Positions 50,002 to 59,119 of a stretch of 64,000 nucleotides of DNA are shown here, in pieces. The translations under genes and the position numbers were made by a program. Source of the DNA: JBCBTD01 sp039818825 (lineage in GTDB: Bacteria; Pseudomonadota; Alphaproteobacteria; Geminicoccales; Geminicoccaceae); assembly GCA_039818825.1 (NCBI GenBank), contig JBCBTD010000002.1, positions 62,001-126,000 on the forward strand, in the 5' to 3' direction. Every line of letters starts with the position of its first letter. The stretch's first letter is position 1. The notes below the pieces were generated by a model. The model was given only the letters and a program-made list of their open reading frames with translations. It was not told the DNA's origin and made no database searches.

Positions 50002-51825
50002 ATGGTCGGCCTCACCAGCGCGCTCCGCACCGCGGTCACCGGGCTCCACGTCACCCAGGAAGGCTTGGGAGTCGCGGCCAACAACGTCACCAATGCCCGG
50101 ACACCGGGCTTTACCCGGAAGAGCCTCGAGCAAGAGACGATCAGTCTCGACGGCGCCGGCATGGGGGTGCGGTCGACCGGCATCACCCGCAAGGTCGACA
50201 ACTTTCTCGAATCGCAAATCCGCAACCAGGCCGGCGAGCTCGGCCGTTCGACGACGATCGACGAGCTGATGTCACGAGCCCAAGGTCTCGTCTTCGGTGA
50301 CCCTTCGGACGATGCGGCGGGTCTCGGTAGGCACGTCGACACGTTGGTTGCGACGCTCGAGGCCGCGGCTGCGAGCCCCAACAAGTCCGCGGAGCGCACC
50401 GCTCTGGTCGGCGCTGCAGCGGACCTGTTCCAGGCGCTCGGGGATGCCAACGGCCAGATCCAGGCGCTTCGTCGCGACGCCGACCGGCGGATCGGCGGGC
50501 TCGTCGACGACGCCAACGTCGCGATCCAGGCCATCCACGACCTCAATCTCGAAATCGCGCGCGTGCCCGAGGCCGCGGAGCTGCGCGACCAGCGCGACCG
50601 GCTGGTGTCCCAGCTGTCCAGCCAGCTCGACGTCTCCACCCACATGCTGGAGAACGACCGTCTGGCGATCTACGCCCCGAACGGCCAGCCGTTGCTCGAA
50701 TACGCCCCCCGCGTGCTCGTCTACGAGCCGGCCAGCACCGTGATGGCGGGGACCGTGTTCCAAGCGGTCGAGATCTACGCCATGGACCCCGCAACCGGCG
50801 GTCCCGACCTCACCAAGGGCAAGACCGATTTGGCGCCGCAGGGCACGCTTGGCCTGCGCGGCGAGCTCGGCGGGTTCGTCCAGATGCGCGACGGCACGCT
50901 GCCGGGCATGGCGAGCCAGATCGGCGAGATCGGTGAGCTGGCTAGGTATGCGCTGAACGATGCGCACAACCGCGCGACACCATTGCCGCCCCCCAACGGC
51001 ATGACCGGGACACGGACGACGTTCGCGCCGCCGCCGGCCGCTTGGTCCGGCACCGCCAGCATTGCCCTGGTCGACCTCACGACCGATGCGACAGCGGCGA
51101 CGCTGAGTGTCGATCTGACCGCACCGGCGTTCGCCGCGGCGACGACGGCCGCTGATTTCGCCGCCGCGCTCAACGGCCAGCTAAGTCCGCAGGTCGTCGC
51201 CTCGGTGACTGCCGAAGGCGCGGTTGCCCTCGAGGCCGCCAACGCCAATCACGGCCTGGCGATCGATGCTGGGACGGCAGCAATCGCCGCCCAGGACGAA
51301 AGCGGCCACGATCGCAACTTCGGCCTCGCCCACTATTTCGGCCTGAACGACCTGATCGTCGCCCACCCGACCGACAGTGCGCGGTCGCAGGTGCGGGCCG
51401 ACGTCGTCGCCGACCCCTCGAAGCTCGCCAGCGCCAAGTTGGACGTCGATCCGGCCTTGCCCGGCGGCAGCCGCCTCGGCGGTGTCGGCGACAACCGCGG
51501 CCTCCAGGACCTGGCGGCGGCGCTCGATCAGGCCCACGCCACCGCCAAGCACGGCGGCTTGTCCGCCGGCACCACCTCGGTGCGCGGCTACGTCGCCGAA
51601 GTCATCGGCTTCCAGGCGGTCCTCGCCGAGCAGGCGACGGCCGCCGTCGAGACCGACGACGCGCTGGCCGCCCAGCTCGAATTGCACAAAGCGACCATCT
51701 CCGGCGTCAACACCGACGAGGAGATGGCCGAACTCATGGTCCTCCAACAAGCCTACGCCACCTCCGCCAGGCTCGTCTCGATCGTGGACGGTCTGATGGA
51801 GGAGTTGTTGGCGATGAAGCGATAG
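50002..51825 (+). CDS. flgK: Flagellar hook-associated protein 1, FlgK
   Basis: The first hook-filament junction protein, 607 residues. The N-terminal rod/hook signature is LRTAVTGLHVTQEGLGVAANNVTNARTPGFTRK, and the C-terminal heptad region ATISGVNTDEEMAELMVLQQAYATSARLVSIVDGLMEELL is diagnostic of FlgK. The central domain (about 300-480) is variable. The ATG at 50002 directly follows flgN. FlgL comes next, as expected. Confidence 0.93.
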   Translation: MVGLTSALRTAVTGLHVTQEGLGVAANNVTNARTPGFTRKSLEQETISLDGAGMGVRSTGITRKVDNFLESQIRNQAGELGRSTTIDELMSRAQGLVFGDPSDDAAGLGRHVDTLVATLEAAAASPNKSAERTALVGAAADLFQALGDANGQIQALRRDADRRIGGLVDDANVAIQAIHDLNLEIARVPEAAELRDQRDRLVSQLSSQLDVSTHMLENDRLAIYAPNGQPLLEYAPRVLVYEPASTVMAGTVFQAVEIYAMDPATGGPDLTKGKTDLAPQGTLGLRGELGGFVQMRDGTLPGMASQIGEIGELARYALNDAHNRATPLPPPNGMTGTRTTFAPPPAAWSGTASIALVDLTTDATAATLSVDLTAPAFAAATTAADFAAALNGQLSPQVVASVTAEGAVALEAANANHGLAIDAGTAAIAAQDESGHDRNFGLAHYFGLNDLIVAHPTDSARSQVRADVVADPSKLASAKLDVDPALPGGSRLGGVGDNRGLQDLAAALDQAHATAKHGGLSAGTTSVRGYVAEVIGFQAVLAEQATAAVETDDALAAQLELHKATISGVNTDEEMAELMVLQQAYATSARLVSIVDGLMEELLAMKR

Positions 51826-51835
51826 GGAGCGTGAG

Positions 51836-52735
51836 ATGGTGACTCGCGTCGGCGACCACGCGCAGACCCAGCGACTGACCGCCCTGATGATGCAGACGCA
51901 AAGCCGGTTGCAGAAAACCAACGGCCAGATTGCGACCGGCCACCTGCACCAGAGCTTCGGCGAACTCGGCGACGAGGCGTCGTTGTTCGTGCGCACCAAG
52001 AGCGCGCGTGAGCAGACCGAAACGTTCGTCAACCAGAACCGCACGTTCGTCGACCGCGCCCGGTCGATGGACAGCTCGCTCGGCGGCATGATCGACGTCA
52101 TGGAGCGGCTGCGCAGTCTCCTGGTCCAGCGGCTCGACGCAACCACCGGCAGCGAGCTGCCGCTGGACGTCGAAGCCGAAGGCATGATCGACCAGCTCAC
52201 CAATCTGATGAACCGCCAGCTCGACGGTCGCTACCTGTTCGCGGGCTCGCGCACCGACGCACCGCCGGTGACGGCGCCGTCGCCAGCCGCGGCGGTGGTT
52301 GCGGACGGCGCCTACTATGCCGGCGACGACATCGCCCTAGCTGCCCGCGTCGACGCCAACGTCACCTTGACCTATGGCGTGAACGCGGGCGAGCCGCCGT
52401 TCGTCAACGCGTTCGCGGCGCTCGGCAGCGCGATCCAGGGGCACGGTGCGAACGACCGGACGCAGCTCGCCGCGGCGCTCGATCTGACCAACGTCGCGCT
52501 CGACGGAATCATCAGCCGCCGCGCCGATCTGGGTACGGTCACCGCTCGGGCCGAAGCCATCAGCGAAAGCCAAAGCAGCAGCCTCCTCTACCTGCAGGAG
52601 ACCCTGTCGCGGCTCAACGACACCGACATTCCCAGTGCCATGACCCAGATGACCCTGGATCAGGTGTCGCTGGAGGCGAGCTACACCGCCGTTGCCAAGC
52701 TGAGCCAACTCAACCTCGCCGACTACCTGCGTTGA
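51836..52735 (+). CDS. flgL: Flagellar hook-associated protein 3, FlgL (flagellin-like)
   Basis: The second junction protein between hook and filament, 299 residues. The N-terminal flagellin-like helix TRVGDHAQTQRLTALMMQTQSRLQKTNGQIATG and the C-terminal ESQSSSLLYLQETLSRLNDTDIPSAMTQMTLDQVSLEASYTAVAKLSQLNLADYL are both present; the centre holds LDGRYLFAGSRTD, typical of FlgL rather than flagellin. The ATG has GGGAG six bases upstream. It overlaps the possible upstream extension of fliW by four bases. Confidence 0.93.
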   Translation: MVTRVGDHAQTQRLTALMMQTQSRLQKTNGQIATGHLHQSFGELGDEASLFVRTKSAREQTETFVNQNRTFVDRARSMDSSLGGMIDVMERLRSLLVQRLDATTGSELPLDVEAEGMIDQLTNLMNRQLDGRYLFAGSRTDAPPVTAPSPAAAVVADGAYYAGDDIALAARVDANVTLTYGVNAGEPPFVNAFAALGSAIQGHGANDRTQLAAALDLTNVALDGIISRRADLGTVTARAEAISESQSSSLLYLQETLSRLNDTDIPSAMTQMTLDQVSLEASYTAVAKLSQLNLADYLR

Positions 52736-52767
52736 TCCGTGCGATGACCACTCGAGGAAACCCGACC

Positions 52768-53199
52768 ATGACCACCCACATCGAGACGCCGTTCGGCGCG
52801 ATCGATCCGGAGCACGCATCGGAGCTGCTCTTCCCGCTCGGCATTCCCGGCTTCCCCGCCGTCGACCGCTTCGTGTTGGCGGCGCTGCCAGGCACACCCG
52901 GCCCGTTCTGCGTGCTGCACGGGCTCGGCGAGACCGCCGTCGATCTCGTCGTCACGCCCTGGGAGACGCTCGCCGACCGTGTGAGTGCGGTCGACATCGA
53001 CGAGACCCGCCAGGCGCTCGGCATCGCAGCGGACGCGTTGCAGGTGTTGTTCGTGGTCACGCTGCCGCCGCGCGGCTCGGGCGACGACGCACAGGTGAAC
53101 GTTCGTGCCCCTCTGTTCGTCGACGTCGACCGAAGGGTCGCGGTGCAGATGGTGCTCGGCAACCCGAGCTACCAGTTCCGTCAGCCGCTGGCCGCCTGA
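52768..53199 (+). CDS. fliW: Flagellar assembly factor FliW
   Basis: A 143-residue FliW, a protein that in other bacteria binds flagellin and also sequesters the RNA-binding regulator CsrA. The conserved core is FPLGIPGFPAVDRFVL and LHGLGETAVDLVVTPWE, with the expected NPSYQFRQPL end. Of three in-frame ATGs, 52768 has GAGGAAA eight bases upstream. It closes the flg operon. In many alphaproteobacteria flagellin translation is controlled by FlbT/FlaF instead, so a FliW here implies a CsrA partner outside the window. Confidence 0.87.
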   Translation: MTTHIETPFGAIDPEHASELLFPLGIPGFPAVDRFVLAALPGTPGPFCVLHGLGETAVDLVVTPWETLADRVSAVDIDETRQALGIAADALQVLFVVTLPPRGSGDDAQVNVRAPLFVDVDRRVAVQMVLGNPSYQFRQPLAA

Positions 53200-53203
53200 G
53201 CCC

Positions 53204-56200
53204 TCAGTCCTCGTCGATGCTGGCGTTGCCGTGCAGCTCGTGACGGTGGACGCGCTCGGTGCCGAGTGTTTCGACCGCCAGGTCGACCAGATGGCGATGG
53301 TGGGTGAAGAAGAGCACTTGTGACGTCGTCGCGAAGTCGGCGAGGGCACGGAAGCCCGCTTCGGCACGGTCGTCCGAGAACTGGACGAACAGATCGTCGG
53401 CGACGAACGGCGGCAGCGGCGCATGCTCGGCGTGGGCCTCCAGCGCCGCCAGCCGCAGCGCCAGATAGAGCTGGTCTCGCGTGCCGGCGCTCATCCCCGC
53501 CAAGCCCACCAGTGCGCCGGTGCGCGGCCGCACGCCCAAAAGCGCTTCCGGCTGCGCGTCGTAGTCGATGGTCAATCTGCTGAACTCGCCGCCGGTGAGG
53601 GTCTCGAACAAGGACGACGCGCGCTTCAAGAGAGGCGTCTCGTTCGCCGCCCGCTCGGCATCCAACGCACGCCGTAGCAGCATTGCCGTCATCCGGTGCT
53701 CGACGTGTTCCTCGATCGCGCGGGCCATCGCTGCGATGGCGCGCTGGCGGTCTGCTTCGGCATCGGCCGCCGCCGCCGAGCCGCCGTCGGTTTCCAGTAG
53801 GGCGCGGGCTTCGGCGCGCTGGCGTTCGAGGTCGCGTGTTGCGTCCAAGAGCGCTGCCAGTTCCCGTTCGACGTCGTCCCGCGCGCTCTCCAGGCCGACG
53901 ACGTCCGCATCGCCGACCAGCTCGACGGCACTCTCGGCGGTCAGGCCCGCCTTGGCCCCGCCGATGCGCGTTCGGGTCTTGGCAAGATCGGCTTCGAGCT
54001 GACGCTTCAAGTCACTGCGCCGCACCGCCTCGCGGAGCATTGGTGGACAGGTCACCCCGGCCAGCCGCTCCAGGGGGGCCCGCTCGGCCGCGATCGCTTG
54101 GCCGCGTCCCACCATCGCCAGTTCCGCTTCGGCCAGCCGCGCCAGCCGCGCCGACCGGTCCGTGCGTCGCGCGGCGCGGGCGCGGGCCACATCGACCAGC
54201 TCCGACAACCGCCCGCGCAGGACCGCTGGTGGTGCATCGCCCACGTCGAGCGCCAACGACAGCTCACGCGCATCGGCCGCGACCCCAGCCGCCGCGCGTT
54301 CGGCCGCGTCGATGCCGTTCGCCTGGTCGTCGGCCGCAGCTTCGAGGCTGGCACGCGCCCGCCGGAGATGCCGCACAGCCGCCTTGGCGTCCCCGGTCGA
54401 CGCCGCCGGCGGCAGGCCCACCTCCGCCAACGCCTTCGTCCAGCCAGCGTCCAGGGCGCTCCGCGCTTCGCACTCGAGGGCTGCTTCGCGCCGGGCGACG
54501 GCGTCAGCTTCTCGGGCGAGCTCGAGTTTCGCGTTGGCCTCGCGGCGCCGTTCGGCGGCCTGGTCGAGGCGCACCAGAGCGGTCGTCGCCAGCGCCTGCA
54601 ATGCCGAGACCGGCATCGCCTCGTCCGCGTCGACCAGGGCAGCACGGAGTGGCTTGACCAAGCCCAGGCGAACGGCTTCGGCGCGCGCCTGCGCCCGCTC
54701 GAGCTGACGGGCCGCCGTCTGCGCTTCGCCCAGCCGCTCGATCAGCCGCTCGCGGTCGCGCCGCCACGGCGTGGCGCGCTCCAAGGCGACGCCCGCCATG
54801 ACGGTGTCCGAGGTCATCTGCGACCATCGCTGGGCGAGCGCCGTATCCGCCGCGTCGAGGGCTTCTCGGTCCGCGTCCAGCCGCCGTCGGGCCTCGGCGA
54901 CGCGCTCGCGGTCGCGGTCGTGCTGCTCCCCGGTCAGCTCCGCCATCGCTGCCGCCTGCCGCGCGTCCGCGAGCGCGTCAGCGTTGCGGATTCCGGCAGC
55001 CACCCGCTCCGCAGCCTCTCCCGACGGTGGCGACGCGCCGCCACCCAAGGCCGCATCACGAAACAGCTTCCAAGCCTCGTCGCGCATCGCCCGCGCCGTG
55101 TCGACGTCAGCGGCGCTGACGGTTCGTGCTCGCGACGCAAGGACGTCGCCCTCGGCGGCCAGCCGCACTTGCTCCGCGTCCAACCGCGCGCGATGCGCTT
55201 CCAGTTCGCGGCGGCGCTCCACGTTGGCTGCAGCCTCGCTGGCACAGGCATTTTCCGTCTCGAGCGACGGCAGATCGGCTGCCACCAAGGCGGCCGGATC
55301 GCCGCGCCAGGGTGCCAACGCAGCCGCTGCGTCGGCGACCCGGCCGGCAGCGACCGTGGATGCAGCAGTGAGCGGCTCGAGATCGGCTTCGCTTCCGCGC
55401 CAGGCGCTCACGTCCTGGAGCGCGCCGCGCAGCTCCGCTTCGGTTCCGGTATCGAGCGGCTCCGGCAACGCCGCCAGTGTCGCCAAAGCGGCATCGACGG
55501 CGGCGGCACAGGTCGCCGTTCGGCGCGCGCAGCTTCGCACCCGTTCGTCCAGCTGCTCGACCTCGCCGGCACGTTCCTCCAACCGTTCGATCGCCCGTGC
55601 CGACGGCAGGGCAGCGAGGCGCTGCCGCGGTTCCGGTGCTGCGTCGGTTTGCTCCAGTCCGGCATGGCCCACGGCGTCTTCCGCGTCCGCCAACGCTCGG
55701 CCGATCCGTTGCCGGACCGCGGCCATCTCCGCCAGTTGCGCATCGCTGAGCGCCACCCGATCGGCGAAGGCGCGGATCGGCTCCGCCAGCGCCAGGATCG
55801 GCTCGTGTTCGGGCAAGGCTACGAGCTCCGCCTCGATCGCCTGGCGCTCGGCCGCCACGCTCTCGACCTCCTGACGGTGCAGCGCTTCTTTCTGCGCCAA
55901 CGCATCCAACGTCTGGGCCGCGTCCTCCGGCAACGCCACTGCATCTGCGAGTTCAGCCAGCGCTGCTTGCTGTTGCCGGAGCTCTGCCACCTGTGGCAGC
56001 AGCCAGAGCCGCAGTTTCACGGCGTCCACCTCGGCCCGCAGCCTGCCGGCCGTGACTGCAGCCGCGGCCAGCTCGTCGTCGACCTTGGCTAGGCGCGCCC
56101 GCCGCGCCCCGTGCTCGCTGGCACGGAGCTTCGTCTCCTTGAGCCGCCGATTGGCCGTGTCGAACTCCGCCCGGGCGATCCAGTAGGCGCGTTTCTGGGA

Positions 56201-56731
56201 CTTTCGTGCGGTCCACGCGGCGTCTGCCCGCTCCTCGATCGCTGTGATGCGCTGGCTCAGCCCGCGCAGGCCGGACATCGCGGCGAACAAGAGACCGGCC
56301 ATGTCGTCCTGCTGTTGCAGCATCGCCTCGCCGCCCGCGCGAAGCGCTTGATCGTCCAACGCGAACGCCTGCTGGAATCGCTCACGACCCACAACACCGA
56401 GCCAGCGTCGAAGCTTCGCGTCGTCGATCGGCGTCTCGCCATCGGTGTCACGAAGGGTTTGCTTGCGACCCTTGCGTCGCACCGCCGCGAGGCGCTCGCC
56501 CTCCGCTTCGACGACGAAGCCGATCTGCAGTGACCGTTGGTCGGTCCGGAAATCCATCGACGTTCGATCTTTGAAACCAAACAATGCGTCGACGATCGCC
56601 TGGCGCGCGGTGCTCTTGCCGGCGGCGTTGGCGCCGTAAACCAAGTGGAGGTCGGTGCCGCCCGCGTCGAAGCGCAGCGTCTCACCGGTGAACCGGCCGT
56701 AAGCGGCCAGCGTCAGCTCAGCGAACCGCAC
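53204..56731 (-). CDS. SMC/SbcC-like AAA ATPase (YhaN type)
   Basis: A 1175-residue ABC-type ATPase with a very long coiled-coil insert. Walker A is GANAAGKST (residues 33-41), the Q-rich LQQQDD follows, the ABC signature-like LAGMSAGTRDQLYLALRLAALE lies near residue 1080, and the Walker B region is PPFVADDLFVQFSDDRAE with a following FFTHH. The middle 850 residues are Ala/Arg/Glu-rich helices. This matches YhaN, the partner of the YhaO phosphoesterase encoded just upstream (14-base overlap). The GTG start has GAGGA five bases before it. It likely acts in DNA end processing, as SbcCD/Mre11-Rad50 do. Confidence 0.85.
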   Translation of the reverse strand: MRFAELTLAAYGRFTGETLRFDAGGTDLHLVYGANAAGKSTARQAIVDALFGFKDRTSMDFRTDQRSLQIGFVVEAEGERLAAVRRKGRKQTLRDTDGETPIDDAKLRRWLGVVGRERFQQAFALDDQALRAGGEAMLQQQDDMAGLLFAAMSGLRGLSQRITAIEERADAAWTARKSQKRAYWIARAEFDTANRRLKETKLRASEHGARRARLAKVDDELAAAAVTAGRLRAEVDAVKLRLWLLPQVAELRQQQAALAELADAVALPEDAAQTLDALAQKEALHRQEVESVAAERQAIEAELVALPEHEPILALAEPIRAFADRVALSDAQLAEMAAVRQRIGRALADAEDAVGHAGLEQTDAAPEPRQRLAALPSARAIERLEERAGEVEQLDERVRSCARRTATCAAAVDAALATLAALPEPLDTGTEAELRGALQDVSAWRGSEADLEPLTAASTVAAGRVADAAAALAPWRGDPAALVAADLPSLETENACASEAAANVERRRELEAHRARLDAEQVRLAAEGDVLASRARTVSAADVDTARAMRDEAWKLFRDAALGGGASPPSGEAAERVAAGIRNADALADARQAAAMAELTGEQHDRDRERVAEARRRLDADREALDAADTALAQRWSQMTSDTVMAGVALERATPWRRDRERLIERLGEAQTAARQLERAQARAEAVRLGLVKPLRAALVDADEAMPVSALQALATTALVRLDQAAERRREANAKLELAREADAVARREAALECEARSALDAGWTKALAEVGLPPAASTGDAKAAVRHLRRARASLEAAADDQANGIDAAERAAAGVAADARELSLALDVGDAPPAVLRGRLSELVDVARARAARRTDRSARLARLAEAELAMVGRGQAIAAERAPLERLAGVTCPPMLREAVRRSDLKRQLEADLAKTRTRIGGAKAGLTAESAVELVGDADVVGLESARDDVERELAALLDATRDLERQRAEARALLETDGGSAAAADAEADRQRAIAAMARAIEEHVEHRMTAMLLRRALDAERAANETPLLKRASSLFETLTGGEFSRLTIDYDAQPEALLGVRPRTGALVGLAGMSAGTRDQLYLALRLAALEAHAEHAPLPPFVADDLFVQFSDDRAEAGFRALADFATTSQVLFFTHHRHLVDLAVETLGTERVHRHELHGNASIDED

Positions 56732-58007
56732 GCTCGTCCTCGCCGCTTGCAGGACCCCTTACCCGGGCGATCGCAGCGTCCCGCCGGTCCGCCAGATAGC
56801 CGTCGACCTCGCCGCGCATGAGTGGCCCCAACGCACCGTCGGCGAGCAATGAGGTCACGTCGTGCGGGAGGTCGCGTACGATCGACGCGACGGCCTCCTC
56901 GAGTGCCGCCTTCGTCTCGGGCGCGGCGGCGAGACCGGCGAGACGCTCGATCAAGGCGCCGACGGCGTCGTCGTCGAGCGGTCGCCCCGGCTCAGTGGGG
57001 TCGGTGAGCGCCCACGTCAAACCCTCGACGACTGCGGGCACGGGCAGCTCCGCCGCGCGGCCGCTGATTCGGTCGCTTAGGAGCTGCTTGCTGGCCAAGA
57101 GTTCCCCGCGCAGCGCCGTAGCGCCAGCGAGTGTCGGGCGGACCACCAAGAGCTGCGTTCGAGGGTCCGTAGGCGTCGCCCGAAGCGCTTCGACCACGCG
57201 GTCGTCGACGTCGTCCAGATCGATGGCGCTGGTGAGGTCGACCAGCGGCCGTTCCCAACGCACGACATCGAGGCCGATCGCGCGCACGGCGAGGATCCGG
57301 TCGCCCTCGAAGTCGACCTCGAAGCAGCCTTTCGGCCCCGTTTCGTTGGCGTGGCGTCCCTGGAGGTTGCCGGGAAAGACGATCCAAGGATCGCGGCTGC
57401 GGATCGCTTGGGCGTGCACATGGCCGAGCGCCCAATAGTCGTAGCCCTTGGCCGTCAGGGTCTGGATGCTGCAAGGCGCGTAGGCGGCGTGGCCTTCGGC
57501 GCCGTCGAGTGCGGTATGGAGGACACCGACGTTGAGCCAGCCAGGCACCGGCGCGGGGTACGTGGCTGCGAGATCGCGGTCCACGCGCGGCTGCGGAAAG
57601 CCTTGGCCATGCAGGGCCACGGCAAGCTCGCTCAGACGCACCGTGCCCGGTGCCTTCGTCGGCAACTCGTGGACGTGATCGGGAAAAGCGAGCGTCGGCG
57701 TGACCTCGCTCGCGGCGTCGTGATTGCCACGGAGAAACACCAGCGGGATCCCGGCGTCGCGCAGCCGGCTGACCTGGCGGACGAACCACAGCCCGGTGTG
57801 GACGTCCTGCCACGGGCCGTCCCAAAGATCGCCAGCGATCACGACGAACGCCGCGGGCAATGCCAGCGCGTGGTCGATCAGCCGCACGAACGCGGACCTC
57901 GTGGCACCGCGCACCAAGGCACGGGCGTCCTCGTCGGTGGCGGTCAGGCGCAGCAGCGGCGAATCGAGGTGGAGATCGGCGGCGTGGAGAAAGGTGCCTT
58001 GGCCCAT
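56718..58007 (-). CDS. SbcD/YhaO-like metallophosphoesterase (DNA exonuclease)
   Basis: A 429-residue calcineurin-fold phosphoesterase, the nuclease partner of the adjoining YhaN-like ATPase. Metal ligands are visible in order: HAADLHLDSP, VIAGDLWDG, LRGNHD, VLHTAL and ALGHVHAQ. The C-terminal 150 residues would contact the ATPase. The ATG at 58007 begins the family opening TFLHAADLHLDSP. The layout (nuclease gene first, ATPase overlapping) is that of sbcD-sbcC and yhaO-yhaN operons, and the pair resembles Mre11-Rad50. Whether it replaces a canonical SbcCD in this organism is unknown. Confidence 0.87.
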   Translation of the reverse strand: MGQGTFLHAADLHLDSPLLRLTATDEDARALVRGATRSAFVRLIDHALALPAAFVVIAGDLWDGPWQDVHTGLWFVRQVSRLRDAGIPLVFLRGNHDAASEVTPTLAFPDHVHELPTKAPGTVRLSELAVALHGQGFPQPRVDRDLAATYPAPVPGWLNVGVLHTALDGAEGHAAYAPCSIQTLTAKGYDYWALGHVHAQAIRSRDPWIVFPGNLQGRHANETGPKGCFEVDFEGDRILAVRAIGLDVVRWERPLVDLTSAIDLDDVDDRVVEALRATPTDPRTQLLVVRPTLAGATALRGELLASKQLLSDRISGRAAELPVPAVVEGLTWALTDPTEPGRPLDDDAVGALIERLAGLAAAPETKAALEEAVASIVRDLPHDVTSLLADGALGPLMRGEVDGYLADRRDAAIARVRGPASGEDERAVR

Positions 58008-58125
58008 CGGCAAACCAGCGTTCGAGAAACGCTGGAGCCTAGGCCGAGCGGTTCGCCGCCGCAACGCACCGGCCGATCCAAGCCGTCTCCCCTTGCGTAA
58101 CCAGGACAATGCTGAGGAGGGGTCC

Positions 58126-58311
58126 ATGACCAACGTCGCCGCGAACGATCGTCATCGCCGTGCCGCTTTGCTCCAATGGGTGGCCGACGAACTGCGCCAT
58201 GCGCCCGAGCTGAACCGGGACCAGGGCGCGCGTACCCTTGCCACGGCGCTCGACCATCTTGCGGCCTCGCTGCTCGTCGGCGCCACAGGCATCCAGCTCG
58301 CTTCGGAGTGA
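58126..58311 (+). CDS. 61-residue conserved-looking small protein
   Basis: I do not recognise a family. The peptide is helical and charged, with HRRAALLQWVADELRHAPELNRDQ and a more hydrophobic second half ATALDHLAASLLVGATGIQL. A strong GAGGAGG lies five bases before the ATG, the best ribosome-binding site in this region, which argues that it is a real gene. Its TGA overlaps the GTG of an SDR gene (GTGA), so the two were probably coupled. The SDR now carries an internal stop. Confidence 0.6.
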   Translation: MTNVAANDRHRRAALLQWVADELRHAPELNRDQGARTLATALDHLAASLLVGATGIQLASE

Positions 58312-59111
58312 CTGCGTTCTGGCGCCGAGCAGGCGAGCGCGTCTGGCCGGACGCGGTGCTCGTAGCCGGCGCGACCAGCGGGATCGGTGGCGCCTTTGCC
58401 GATGCCTGCGTGCGGCACACCAGGGTCATCGCGACCGGGCGCGACGAAGCGAAACTCGAGGCGCTCGTTGGGCGTCATCCGGCCCGCATCACGCCGATCG
58501 TGGCCGATCTGACGTCCGCGGCCGACCCTTAGCGGTTGGTGGACGCGGCCCTGGACGCGGGCGCTGCTGGGCTCGTCCACGCCGCCGGTGCGGCTCGTCT
58601 CGGTTCGTTCGTCGACAACGAGGCGATGGGTGAACGGTCGGTCGTCGATGTCGGTGTCACTGCGACCGTCGAGCTTTGCCGCAGCCTCGTTCCTCCCATG
58701 ATCGCGGCGGCGCGGGCCGGCGGCCAGCGCGCCATGTTCATCACCGTTGCCAGTACGGCAGCGTTCGTTCCGGTACCGCGTTTTGCCGTCTATGCGGCGT
58801 CCAAGGCATTCGTCTTGAGCCTCACCGAGGCAATCGCCGCCGAACTCAGTGACGAGCCGATCGACGTGCTCTGCACGTGCCCAGGGGCGACCCGGACGGC
58901 CTTCGGTCATCGAGCCGGATTCGCGCGCAGCCACCTGCCCGGGGCGATGTCACCCGACACCGTCGCCGACCGGGCACTTCGGCAGTTGGGGTGCGCCACG
59001 GTGGCGTTCACTGATCGGCCCAGCCGGCTGGCGTTGACGTCGTTGGTCAAGGCGCGACGGACACTCGCGCGCGGACTCGATTCGGCCATCGGGCTCGCGC
59101 AGCGGGCCTGA
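58308..59111 (+). pseudogene. Short-chain dehydrogenase interrupted by one amber codon
   Basis: The frame from GTG 58308 encodes an SDR with GATSGIGGAF, then meets TAG at 58530-58532 (codon 75) directly after VADLTSAADP, and continues in the same frame as RLVDAALDAGAAGLVHAAGAARLG, with the active-site segment AVYAASKAF (Y-x3-K) and CPGATRTAFG, ending at 59111. Removing the TAG restores a complete 267-residue protein. No frameshift is needed. It is therefore a recent pseudogene, a sequencing error, or a readthrough case. The part after the stop cannot bind cofactor alone. Confidence 0.8.
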
Positions 59112-59119
59112 GCCGTCGC

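Noticed and set aside
54098..56092. Plus-strand open frame of 664 codons
   Set aside because: Antisense to the coiled-coil part of the YhaN-like ATPase; Arg/Gln-rich shadow of Ala/Glu/Arg helices.
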